A stretch of 64,000 bases of DNA, taken from Parietichytrium sp. I65-24A. Taxonomy: Eukaryota; Sar; Bigyra; Thraustochytrida; Thraustochytriidae. Shown piece by piece: positions 48,983 to 58,596 of the stretch. The stretch lies in NCBI GenBank assembly GCA_012862575.1, contig BLSF01000034.1, forward strand, positions 193,712 through 257,711. The letters are read 5' to 3'. Below the pieces are notes generated by a model. It was not told the DNA's origin, ran no database searches, and saw only the letters and a program-made list of their open reading frames with translations. How positions within the stretch are numbered: the first letter of the stretch is position 1; each line of letters begins with the position of its first letter. A program made the position numbers and the translations under genes.

Positions 48983-51900
48983 ATGAGCGGCAAAGGCAAG
49001 CTGGAATGGTCCACAGCTAGCAAGTTGGCACAGGAGGTGGCGCTCCAGCGTGAGCGAGCTCTCGCAGGTGCCGATCAAGACGAAGTCCGGATTCGGGGCG
49101 CGGCATCGGGTAAAAATCATGTCGGTGCCAGGGGTGCGAACCTTGTCGGCAAGAAGATGGCCATTCCCGTCAACGATAGTGAGGAAGAGTCGAAAATGCC
49201 GCATGGCGCGCAGATTTCCGGCGCCATAGACAAGGACAAGGAGGCGAGGAAACCCTTGGACCTCATGAGCATGTGGAAAGAGGAGAACACCAACATCAGC
49301 ATAGTCGCCAATAAGACTCCTTCGAGTGGAGCAGGCGAGAAAAAGACGCCGTTTCCTCCAATGCATGGGTTCAGAGAGGACAAGGCGAGCCCGCTACAGC
49401 AACAATCGTTCTCGCAGCGGCGGCGGTATGAGGTCCAAGGGCACGAACCCACTTCTACACAACAACAGCACCAAAAGCGAGCCGCGGGCCGTCTTACAGA
49501 CGACGTGAGTGACGATGAAGACAAACCGAGGTCCTTCAAAGTAAATACTTTGGAGAAACTGATGCAAGAAGGAAGCCAGCCAAAGGAGGATTCGCCTTCA
49601 CTGCGCAAAGCAACGGCCAACACGTCATTTCTCTCCAAGCATCTCGCAAAGAAGGAGACAAAAGGCACAGGCGCTACCCTCACCGAAGGCGAAAATTCGC
49701 CAGATACCGAAGAGTCGGCCAAGCCAGATAGTTCAGCCAAGCATAGCAAAGTTAGAGATGCCTTCGCAGGCACTATTAAAAAGGCGGAAGTCGTCCCGTC
49801 CGTAACGTCCAATCGGGAAGTTGCGCGGGCAGTAAATTCAGTGGAAGTGGTCACCGTGAATTCGCCTGTTGTGGCCGTGCCGGCGCACAGTATGCGCAAA
49901 GTAGGCTCTGAGGATAGCGTTGGATCTCCCACTTCCTCCGACGGTTCGTTGCATCCAAATTCCGTGGGCGCGAATGTCCGCATTCTTTGGAGAACGAAAG
50001 AGTACGTTCGTCTGCATTTTGCTGCGATTCACGTTCCGTGGAGCTGTGTGAAAGTGTTGAGGGACAAGGCTATGCAGAAGAAAGGAGGCGGTGAAGGGTC
50101 CATGATGATGTCCATCGAGCTAAGTACTCTCAAACATTCCGGGACCATAATCTTCCCAGAAGATTTTGAAAGCGTATTTGGGGACTTGTTCACACAGTAC
50201 TTTATACCGCTTGTGCACGTCAAGTTTAATTTGCGGGGTGCGATACCGGAGAAAAAGCTTCCGGGTGACATTCCGAGTGCTTTCAAACTCCTCGTGTTGT
50301 CCGAAAGGCTCGGAGCAACACTTTCTGAAGATGTGTACAACTTTTTGGAGGCGGAAATCAAAGTTCGCAAGGAGAAGGAGCCGTCCGCACCCTCCCTACA
50401 AAGCGCTTCATATCTGATCGTGCTCACCAGTTTGGAGTTCGGACCATCGTCCACGGCCGAAGCTGATGCCTCCAAAATTGACAGGATCGTCTCCGACGCT
50501 GTAGATGAATTAATTGGTTGCTTGCCTGAGAGCCTTGTTGCATTGGAGGACCTTGTGGAAAAGAGTTGTGCTCGAGGTCGCCCAGACATGGCGGTGAAGC
50601 TATTTCGCTCCGCTACCCGATCGGCTTTATCAAAAAATAGCAAAAAATACGAAAGCGAGGTGGTGGAGAAAGGCGAACGGTTTTTCAATGAGCTGCATCA
50701 AACGCTTGATATTCACTCCAGACGAGCGAGTCAGCTTGACCTCGTTGCCAATGTTTTAAATGGAGAGACAAAGACCTTAAGGAAAGGGATTGAGTCTGAC
50801 ATCTGCTGGAAGCAAAGCGACGCTGTCGGGGCAGGCTTTGCTCAGGGAATTCTCCTTCACAAGGTTGGGATGGGTTCGTATGGCGGATCTCGCATTGTCC
50901 GGACGCATCAGGATCGGCTCAAGTGGAGAAAACCTGGCAAACACAGAGAAAACAAAGGTTTGGACAAGAATAGCATTGTGGCAATCTCGGCAGTTGACAG
51001 TGATACGACTCATAAAGCGTTTAGGATATCTAGTTCCAAGCACGGTCTGGTGACCTTTCGTGCAGAGTCAGAACAGTTACGTGATCAATGTGTTTTTTCC
51101 TTGCAAAGATGGTGGAAGAGCAGCACTAGCATGTCAGAGAAGAACAAGACTCAGCAGTGTCCAAAGCCAATTTCGAGGACCAGCTCGGCGATCTCGCTGT
51201 TCCAGATGAGGCTACGGGGTTTTGAAAGCGGTGATTCTTTCACATCCAATGTCAGCTCCGCTGGTAATGTATCCGAGACATGGACGACAGACGAGGAGGA
51301 CGACTCCGAGAATGCAGGAAATCTCTCCTCACAGCGGGGGACAGATTCAAAGAAGCTAAGCAACCCCGCGAAAACAGAGCCTACGCCATCGAGTGGTCTG
51401 AGCAAGTTTGTGGAATCCATGTCGAAGATGGGCCCCGTGCGACAACCATCCGAAGGTTCTTTGCGCCACCCCGACGAAAAATCAGCCTCATTTAAGGAGA
51501 AGCAAAACATTGTCTCTCCAACGCCCCCTTCACGGCAGCATGTGACCGACATTGTTGAGCCTGGGTCGGGCGGGAGCGTATCTGATCTTGCTTCTCCTCA
51601 GCATTCTCGGGATAGCGAAGACTCATTTCAGTCAAAGAGTCCGCGAGCCCTTTGTCGAGGCGTACAGATTCACACAGAAGTGAGCCAGCGCAAACTCGAG
51701 GGCCCGGCAAAGTCAGTTCTAAATGGTAGTCCAATTATGGGTATAGGTGGCGCCATCGAGATCCCGAGCATGGGCGCGACTCAGCCCGCCTCCAAAAGTG
51801 GCGTCTTAGTCCCGCCACCTCCCGCTTCTATGCTCTCAAAGGCCAAGAGTAAAGAAAAGAGCGGAAAAGGCTCTACTTTTAAGCGATGGAACTTTTTGTC

Positions 51901-52072
51901 AGGAACTTTGAGGGGCCATAAAGCAGAGGCGCTTGATAGTGATATGAGTGATTATAATCGCGAACAAAGCGACTCGGACACTGAACGGGCTCTTTTTGAA
52001 GATGTCCCGGGCGAACACTCGAGCAATTTGGCCCAGCCCAAACCTCTGCCCCAATCGAGTGGGATGTTATAG
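48983..52072 (+). CDS. 1029-aa protein with a PH-like region, function unknown
   Basis: The first ATG of the frame is at 48983 (MSGKGKLEWSTASKLAQEVALQRERALAG). The first 320 residues are polar and disordered. A compact segment at about 330-550 looks folded (ILWRTKEYVRLHFAAIHVPWSCVKVLRDKA, FGDLFTQYFIPLVHVKFNL, LPGDIPSAFKLLVLSERLGATLSEDVYNFLEAE). A helical part follows and then, at about 625-715, a stretch with PH-domain character: GGSRIVRTHQDRLKWRKPGKH, SIVAISAVDSDTTHKAFRISS and a closing helix LRDQCVFSLQRWW. The C-terminal 300 residues are Ser/Pro-rich and include a PPPPASML segment. No catalytic motif is seen. A PH-like fold would suggest membrane or protein docking, but this rests on pattern only. 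It converges on SMC2 with 300 bp between the stop codons. Confidence 0.85.
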   Translation: MSGKGKLEWSTASKLAQEVALQRERALAGADQDEVRIRGAASGKNHVGARGANLVGKKMAIPVNDSEEESKMPHGAQISGAIDKDKEARKPLDLMSMWKEENTNISIVANKTPSSGAGEKKTPFPPMHGFREDKASPLQQQSFSQRRRYEVQGHEPTSTQQQHQKRAAGRLTDDVSDDEDKPRSFKVNTLEKLMQEGSQPKEDSPSLRKATANTSFLSKHLAKKETKGTGATLTEGENSPDTEESAKPDSSAKHSKVRDAFAGTIKKAEVVPSVTSNREVARAVNSVEVVTVNSPVVAVPAHSMRKVGSEDSVGSPTSSDGSLHPNSVGANVRILWRTKEYVRLHFAAIHVPWSCVKVLRDKAMQKKGGGEGSMMMSIELSTLKHSGTIIFPEDFESVFGDLFTQYFIPLVHVKFNLRGAIPEKKLPGDIPSAFKLLVLSERLGATLSEDVYNFLEAEIKVRKEKEPSAPSLQSASYLIVLTSLEFGPSSTAEADASKIDRIVSDAVDELIGCLPESLVALEDLVEKSCARGRPDMAVKLFRSATRSALSKNSKKYESEVVEKGERFFNELHQTLDIHSRRASQLDLVANVLNGETKTLRKGIESDICWKQSDAVGAGFAQGILLHKVGMGSYGGSRIVRTHQDRLKWRKPGKHRENKGLDKNSIVAISAVDSDTTHKAFRISSSKHGLVTFRAESEQLRDQCVFSLQRWWKSSTSMSEKNKTQQCPKPISRTSSAISLFQMRLRGFESGDSFTSNVSSAGNVSETWTTDEEDDSENAGNLSSQRGTDSKKLSNPAKTEPTPSSGLSKFVESMSKMGPVRQPSEGSLRHPDEKSASFKEKQNIVSPTPPSRQHVTDIVEPGSGGSVSDLASPQHSRDSEDSFQSKSPRALCRGVQIHTEVSQRKLEGPAKSVLNGSPIMGIGGAIEIPSMGATQPASKSGVLVPPPPASMLSKAKSKEKSGKGSTFKRWNFLSGTLRGHKAEALDSDMSDYNREQSDSDTERALFEDVPGEHSSNLAQPKPLPQSSGML

Positions 52073-52372
52073 TTTTTAAGATCCTGCTATACACCATCAA
52101 ACAAGGCTAGTTTTCTTGCAATGCCGATGCCCGCTAGCTATCTCTGATGACTGCTTGTGTTTTTGGATCAATATAAAAAAACAATGAAAAGTATGGCGAC
52201 CACCGTATGTCCTCGAATTTAAGTCGCAAAGATCGAATGATTGTGCTAATTTTAATCGATTTAACTTGATGAAAATACAATCTTTTTGAAGAAAACACAC
52301 CATCAAGGACAGAACATTATTTGTCGAAAGGTAATCTGATTCATCGTTTCTTGGTACGGAATGGAAAGTGAA

Positions 52373-55300
52373 CTAATTTACAGGGATATTCTCGTCGCGC
52401 AAGCGTTTGCTGGCCGCCTTTCCAGCTCTGGTGTTGTTGGCTTCCTGGGCCTGCCTGACCCTCTCACGATTTGAGTGGCGTGTGACTGTTGAGAGGCCGT
52501 CGATAAATTTTGTACGGAAAATGACGTTGGCATTGTTAAACATGCCTTCTTTGAGGCTGACCACAATGAACTGTGAATGCGCAAAGTGAGTTCGAAGCAT
52601 TTGCCCAATGTTCTGAGTGTGGGAGAGGTCTAGCGCAGCGTCGATTTCATCAAAAATGTAAAATGGCGCTGGGCTCATCAACAGTAATGACAAGATCAAA
52701 GAAAGCGCCAGCAGAGAGCGTTGGCCACCAGACAGCTCCGTGAGCGATGCCTTCCAAGTTTGGCCAAACGCAACCTTGACCTCCAGCCCATCCATTATGG
52801 TCCCATTTTCTGGGGGATCGAGCTTTGCTTGCGTGCCAGGGAGCAAAGTGGAGAAGATAGAACCAAAATCTCTGTTCACCTTCTCCCAGGTAGAAGTGAG
52901 TGCTTCATTCTTCTTTCGCTCCAAGCCCGCGATGACGCGCTGAATTGTGAGGCGGTCCTTTTCAATTATTGTGCGCTTGCGGTGAAGGTCTTCGTATTCG
53001 AGTTCAGCTTTTCCGATCATGCCAATCACCTTGCGGTTGATGCTATTAGACATCTTGGCCTGTGATTCCTCGACTTCCTGAAGTCGCGCCGCGGCTTGCT
53101 CGGGGTTTCGAGTTGTGAAATCATAGTCGGTGTGAGGCTGGCCAAAAAACTTGCGATCGTCCTCAATCCAGCTGAATTTCTTCATCATAGCCTTGGCCTC
53201 CTTGGATGCATCCACGCACGCATTGTGAGCGCGAGCTATGGCACCCTCTTTTTCCTTAGCTTGAATCTCACACTTTTGGATGGCAGCTTGAAGTTCAGCT
53301 GCAGCCTTGCTCAGAGACAAAAGTCGATTTTGGGACTCTTGGAGTTCCTCGCGCTTCTCTTCGGTCGCAAGTCTTGCTGCCATCAATTTCTCCTCAGCTC
53401 GCCTTGCCTTTTCTTCGAGCACGCGGACTTCTTCGGTTGCCTTCGCATCATCCCCATCAGCACCTGAGAGGCCTTCCTTCAAGTTTTCAATCTCCTGCAG
53501 AAGCTGCTCGACTTCCAAATCGGCTGCGTCACACGCCTCACGAGCTGCGTCGAGTTTTGTCTCAGACACAGCGAGGTCGTCGCGGGCTTGTTTGAGTTTC
53601 CCTTGCGCTTTGTCGATAAGCATCGATCGAGCAGACTCCATGTCTTTCATTTGCTCCTGAAGCCTCTCTGCATCTCCCAGAGATTCTTCCCTTTTCTCGG
53701 AAGCCTCTTTTGTAGACAGCTCAAGAGACTCCAAGGCAGAAGTGAGATCGCGCTGCTTCTTTTCGAGCTGTGCGAGAGGCGTGCTTCCTGCTCGCTCTTG
53801 AATGAAGCTCAGTTCGTGCTTTGCCAGGTCGAGCTTGCGAACAACTTTTTCGTAGCCCTTTGAGTTAGTGAGCATAGCCGAGAGCTTCCCGTCGAGAGCC
53901 TTCACACTTCGTTCTAAGCCTTCAAGAGATAGTTGGGCAGCCTTGAGCTTGCTCAGCTGAGCAAGGACAGCCCCATGATTTGGCCGCGAGCCTCCTGAGA
54001 GGGTGCCCTGGGGATCAAACGCATCGCCATCCAAGGTGACACTCTTCAGCTGAACTTGTTTGTTGAATGTGACAGATCGAGCTGTGAGCAAGGAGTCACA
54101 CACGAGAGTCGTTCCAAAGACATATTGCATAGCTTTTTGGAGATCATCATCAAATCCTACTAAGGACAGGGCTGGCTGTGCGGAACCTCCTTTCTCGCTG
54201 GCGATTTGCATGGCTGCTTGTAGCTTTGCGTCCGGGATTGTCCTGGAGGAGACCTTGTCCAAAGGAATAATTGTCACCCTCTTTTTCAGCTTGCCTTTGT
54301 TAAGTAAAGCTTTACCAGTGTTCACTGAGTCGACAACGACCTGGTAAAGCTTTCCGCCAGCCACAACTTCGAGTGCAGTGGCGTTTTTCAGGTCTGGGAC
54401 GTCGACAAGTTTCGCGACCATGCCCTTCACTTTTGACCTGTCAAAACCAGGCGACGGGTCTGCGTAGTCAAACACGAAGGCAGAGAGTTTGGCGCTCAAG
54501 TCCTCAACCGCATCTTTGGCCTCGACCAGCTTTTCCTGTTGCTCTTCCAATGTTCGTTGTAAAACTTCCGCTTCGTTCGGATCAAACGCAATCTTCTCAA
54601 GCTCCTCCTGAAGCTCCTGAACAAGCTCCTCTTGTCGTGACAGCTCAGCCTTTGCGTTGTCGTCTTCACGTTCGACGGCTTTGATCTGCTTGTTGACAGA
54701 AGCAAGCTCTTTCTCGGCGTGCTTTCTCTTCAGCTCGTTCTGCTTCATGGCCGTGGCGGCCTCCTCAGCAGCCGAGCGGAGAGCAGCAAGTTTCTCCTCG
54801 AGAGTGAGCTGCTGGGATTCCGACTCGGAAGAAGTGTCGTTGTCAAGCCCAGCCATCGCCGCCTGGATTCCTGCCTGGGCGTTTTCAAGCTGCTTCTTAG
54901 CCGCTTGAAACTCTTTCTCGGCGACTTCAAGAGCCTGGCGCTTTTCTGTGGCAACTGACTGGAGAGTCTCAGAGTCCGACTGCATCTTTGACATCTGAGT
55001 TCTGGCTTTGGAGCGCTTGTCCTGGCGCTTCTGCAGAACATCGGCCTTGTTTTTAAGCACAGAGGTCCGCTTCACAAGGTCCTTTGAGAGCTCATCCTCG
55101 CGAGCAGTCAGCTCGTCGATTTCTTTCTCCAGTGCAGAAATGCGCTTTCCGTCGCCTGCGTTTTCCTCGCTTCGGAGCTGTTGGAGGCTCTTCTTAGACT
55201 CCTCGATCTTGTCATTGATTTGCTCTAGCTCTGCCTCGAGGCCGCGAATGACAGATTCGTTTTCGCGAACAATCTCTTCTTTTTCATGAAATTGGAACGC

Positions 55301-56005
55301 GGTACAATACCGTCTGAGCCTCTCAAGCTCAGAGTTTTGCGCGGACCATTTCAAGTAAGTTTGTTTTTCTCCTCGAAGCTTCTCCAACTTTGGAGTGATC
55401 TCTTCGGACAGAATCTTTTCGATATCGTTGACTTTGGTCTGCTTTTGCTCCATCTTCTTTTCCGCCTCGAGTTTTTTAACCTCAAACATTCGTGTCCCTG
55501 CTGCTTCCTCGATCATGCCAAGGATTTCTGGTGGCTTCATGTTGAGCACTTTGGTGATCCTACCTTGCATGATAAGGAAGTGAGGGTTGTTGACGTTGAG
55601 CTGCACGGAGCGAAACATGTCTTGCACCTGCTTTGCTTGTGCATTCTTCCCGTTGATCATGTACTTGTTCCGGCCGCCAATGGCGACCTGCCTTGTGACT
55701 GTGATCTCCCGCTCGCTCTCATGGCCCACCGGGCTGCATTTTGGGTCAGAGTTGTCGAACACGATGGTGACACTGGCCTTGGTCACTCCTGACTGGCCCT
55801 GCTTGTACACGAGCCCTTGAAGGTTGTTCACCCTGACGTGGCTGAGCTGCGTGATACCGAGCACGAAGCAGATGGCATCCAGGATGTTCGACTTTCCGCT
55901 CCCGTTCAGCCCCGTGATGGCATTGAACTCTGAGTCGAATTCTCCCACCACCGTCCTCGTCGCGTACGACTTGAACCCATCGAGGATCACCTGCTTGATA
56001 TGCAT
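52373..56005 (-). CDS. SMC2: Condensin subunit SMC2
   Basis: A 1210-aa single-exon gene of full family length. The N-terminal ATPase half has Walker A GLNGSGKSN (32-40) and the SMC2-typical ITQLSHVRVNNLQGLVYKQGQ. Long coiled coils flank a hinge at about 510-680 (VKGMVAKLVDVPDLKNATALEVVAGGKLYQVVVD, then FVFD-like strands and DPQGTLSGGSRP). The C-terminal half carries the signature LSGGQRSLLALSLILSLLL and Walker B APFYIFDEIDAALD. With SMC4 and non-SMC subunits, SMC2 forms condensin, which compacts mitotic chromosomes by ATP-driven loop extrusion in the nucleus. All key residues are present. The start at 56005 opens with MHIKQVILDGFKSYA, exactly where SMC2 proteins begin. Confidence 0.98.
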   Translation of the reverse strand: MHIKQVILDGFKSYATRTVVGEFDSEFNAITGLNGSGKSNILDAICFVLGITQLSHVRVNNLQGLVYKQGQSGVTKASVTIVFDNSDPKCSPVGHESEREITVTRQVAIGGRNKYMINGKNAQAKQVQDMFRSVQLNVNNPHFLIMQGRITKVLNMKPPEILGMIEEAAGTRMFEVKKLEAEKKMEQKQTKVNDIEKILSEEITPKLEKLRGEKQTYLKWSAQNSELERLRRYCTAFQFHEKEEIVRENESVIRGLEAELEQINDKIEESKKSLQQLRSEENAGDGKRISALEKEIDELTAREDELSKDLVKRTSVLKNKADVLQKRQDKRSKARTQMSKMQSDSETLQSVATEKRQALEVAEKEFQAAKKQLENAQAGIQAAMAGLDNDTSSESESQQLTLEEKLAALRSAAEEAATAMKQNELKRKHAEKELASVNKQIKAVEREDDNAKAELSRQEELVQELQEELEKIAFDPNEAEVLQRTLEEQQEKLVEAKDAVEDLSAKLSAFVFDYADPSPGFDRSKVKGMVAKLVDVPDLKNATALEVVAGGKLYQVVVDSVNTGKALLNKGKLKKRVTIIPLDKVSSRTIPDAKLQAAMQIASEKGGSAQPALSLVGFDDDLQKAMQYVFGTTLVCDSLLTARSVTFNKQVQLKSVTLDGDAFDPQGTLSGGSRPNHGAVLAQLSKLKAAQLSLEGLERSVKALDGKLSAMLTNSKGYEKVVRKLDLAKHELSFIQERAGSTPLAQLEKKQRDLTSALESLELSTKEASEKREESLGDAERLQEQMKDMESARSMLIDKAQGKLKQARDDLAVSETKLDAAREACDAADLEVEQLLQEIENLKEGLSGADGDDAKATEEVRVLEEKARRAEEKLMAARLATEEKREELQESQNRLLSLSKAAAELQAAIQKCEIQAKEKEGAIARAHNACVDASKEAKAMMKKFSWIEDDRKFFGQPHTDYDFTTRNPEQAAARLQEVEESQAKMSNSINRKVIGMIGKAELEYEDLHRKRTIIEKDRLTIQRVIAGLERKKNEALTSTWEKVNRDFGSIFSTLLPGTQAKLDPPENGTIMDGLEVKVAFGQTWKASLTELSGGQRSLLALSLILSLLLMSPAPFYIFDEIDAALDLSHTQNIGQMLRTHFAHSQFIVVSLKEGMFNNANVIFRTKFIDGLSTVTRHSNRERVRQAQEANNTRAGKAASKRLRDENIPVN

Positions 56006-57869
56006 CTCTCTTCCCTCGCGATCCCAAGCCCCAAAACCTAGACCCTAGGCGTTTCTCAATCCCAACCGCCGAGCCGTCTGAGATCTCCACCTCTCAGCAA
56101 ATCCTCCAGCCCGCTCGCCACAGAGGTCGATCGCAGTCGCAGGTTGCTTTCTGCGTTACGGATCTGGATTTGCACTGCACTCCTTCGCTCTTGACGCAAA
56201 GGTATGATGATCGCCTTCCACCTTCGCCAACGCTGCCAGCGCTCTGTTCAAATTGACGTTTGCAAAGCTGTCTGTTGCATGCTGTTGCACGATTTGCACA
56301 GATTTGGATTGATTGAGATTTTCGAAAGAGGATGGGTAACCACGAGCGCGCATCGCAGCACGATGGAGTATGGAAACTCAGGGCTCAATTACTATTTACA
56401 AGTATGAAGAAGTAAGATGCAAGTTTGGAGATGTGCGGCTAATCATTCTGACGGTTTTTCTTGGATAGTTACTGGTGCGGGTAGAGGCGGATGTAAGACC
56501 TGCAATTTAAAAAAGCTCTTTCGAAGGGTCCCAGCGTTCGTGCTATGATCAATTATTGTACAGCAGAGTATAGGGCCATAGAGAGTTATCACTAGCTGAG
56601 CGCTGGTGAAGAAAGAGAATATTTTGTTGCTCCTAAAATCTAGAGAACAACGAGCTCTTCGTCAGGTTTTCAGGAAGTTTTTTTTGGTACGGGGAACTGG
56701 CAGTGAATCAAAGTTGAAATGCTTCTGGCTGTAAAGAAGAACGAGCCACGAGAACCAAGCGGTTCAGTCGCTTGATGCAAATAATCGAATCTGAAAATCA
56801 ACGGTTCTACCAGCCCATCCGTCAACCTCGGAGTCCGCCGTCCACTCTAAAAATGACAACCTTTTCCTGAGTTTTGTAGCTTGTAAAATTGTAAACTTAC
56901 GCACCGCTCATTCAACTTTCGTCGTTTGTCACTCCAGAGCGACGCTCCATTCCATTCGCTCGTCAAGTCAATCACTCGATGCGGCTGACGAACGGTCCTT
57001 GTTGCGCGGAACGAACGAGCGAAACGAGGCCTTCTCTTGATGCTCAAGCGAACCAGAACCCGCAACGCCTCCTCTTCGAGCTCAAGCTTGAGCTGCAACC
57101 GCAATGGCCGACAATCGCCGCAGTTTTGCATTGCTTTGCAAATGCTTTGCAAATGGTTGCAATTGCAGACCTCACGATGAACAAAGTGGATTTGTCGAGA
57201 CATTCACCATTCGACCATTCGACCATTCGACCATTCGACCATTCGACCATTCGACCATTCGATTTTTCGACCATTTGACTGACCATTTGACCATTTGACC
57301 ATTCACCACACTTCAATCTTCAAATTGAAACGAGTACCGGTACGTCAATCAAAAGGTTCACATGGATTACATGGATGCTCGTTTGTTCGTTCGTTCATCG
57401 TTCGTTGTTGCAAAGAAAGGGTATACCATGAAAACGAAGTAAGCGAAGAGGCAAAGAGTACGCACTCACGACTTGAAAAGAAAGAGAGATAGATACTGAG
57501 TACATAGACAGATAGCGAGAGAGAGGGTCGCTGCGCAGCTCTCGCAAACTCTCTCAGCGACCTGTGCGTTGGCGCGGTTCGTATCCAAGTGCGCTGTTTC
57601 GGCCTGGCACGGTGGTATGCTGGCACGTGGTTTCTGGTTTACCAGTGGAGCGTCTCTTTCGCGTATTGGGAAGCGGGTTTCGAAGGTTTACTCGAAAGAG
57701 TGAGAGAGTGAGAGAGAGTGTGTACACGTGCTCTGTGCCTTCTGCCGCTTAACATACGTCTCTCGGCAGTTGCGTGCACAGTCCTTCTTCTTCGCAGCAC
57801 TCGTTCGGTAGACGCGGAAGGGGAGAGGTGTCAGAGGGCGAGAGAGAAGAGGGAGATTTTTTGTAGGCG
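56006..57869. other. Divergent intergenic region, SMC2 / snapin-like genes
   Basis: This 1.9 kb spacer has an octamer array (57206-57260) and GA-rich runs near the snapin-like start. It holds a GTACCGGTAC site near 57333 (close to GTACTAGTAC). No gene is recognised. Confidence 0.7.
57206..57304. repeat. Octamer array (CATTCGAC / CATTTGAC)
   Basis: About seven perfect CATTCGAC units are followed by degenerate CATTTGAC units, about 570-660 bp upstream of the snapin-like start codon. Confidence 0.95.
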
Positions 57870-58331
57870 ATGGAGGACGCCGCGGTGGAGGAACGCTCCG
57901 CGGCCGAGGACGCCGGCGCGCACGCGAGAGAAGAGGAAGATGCGGACGAGGAGGAGGTGCTCTTCGATGTGCTAAACGCCGAGGCAAATATGGAGGAATA
58001 CCAGGCGCGGGAGAAAAAGGTGGTGGAACAGGAGTTCGTTGCAGGAATTGTTAAAAATTTATTGCCGTTCGTGAAAATGTGCGATGCCCAGGCCAGCTCG
58101 GTGGCGGCCAGCCAGGAGATGTTGCTAGCGCGAATTGAAGCGCTCAAAAAGGAGCTCGAGGTGTTCAACAGTGGCGAAGTGGAGCTGATACCGAGCATGT
58201 CGAAAAGCACGCGCAAGTTGAAGGATATTCGGCTCAAGCTCTCCGGGGTGAACTCTGTCTTGTCGGCAGCACAGACACGACTGAACAGGGTCACGATGGA
58301 CCTCCATTCGCATTTTGGGTCTGGAGAGTAG
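57870..58331 (+). CDS. SNAPIN: Snapin-like protein (BLOC-1 subunit family)
   Basis: A 153-aa single-exon gene. After an acidic N-terminus (1-40) almost the whole protein is helical: EFVAGIVKNLLPFVKMCDAQ, SVAASQEMLLARIEALKKELEVF, then STRKLKDIRLKLSGVNSVLSAAQTRLNRVT. The order (start helix, SQ-x-L-x-x-I-x-x-L-x-x-EL, then KL...R...VN..L..AQ.RL.R) follows that of snapin, a coiled-coil subunit of BLOC-1 and BORC, which act in sorting to lysosome-related organelles and in lysosome positioning. Length is close to animal snapin (136 aa). Similarity is limited to heptad positions and a few motifs, so another small coiled-coil subunit of these complexes remains possible. It converges on YAK1 with 265 bp between the stops. 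Confidence 0.6.
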   Translation: MEDAAVEERSAAEDAGAHAREEEDADEEEVLFDVLNAEANMEEYQAREKKVVEQEFVAGIVKNLLPFVKMCDAQASSVAASQEMLLARIEALKKELEVFNSGEVELIPSMSKSTRKLKDIRLKLSGVNSVLSAAQTRLNRVTMDLHSHFGSGE

Positions 58332-58596
58332 ATCTGTCCACACAAAATACTTGCACTTCCGCTGCGCGTGTGTCTCCAAATTGTATATTGACCAATACCT
58401 GGGTGGTGGTCTGCAAAGGTCTGTATTTTTGCGCGGAGACCATTTTGTCTCTGCTTTTGTGGCGAATATCAGCCGGCTGGATTCATTTAGACCTCTGTGA
58501 TTCCGCGTGCAGCGGCACTGTGGAGGACAAATACTGTGTCAGGGACAACGCTCTAAAGAGTACCGATGTAAACACATGAAACGAAAGATCTCAAAT

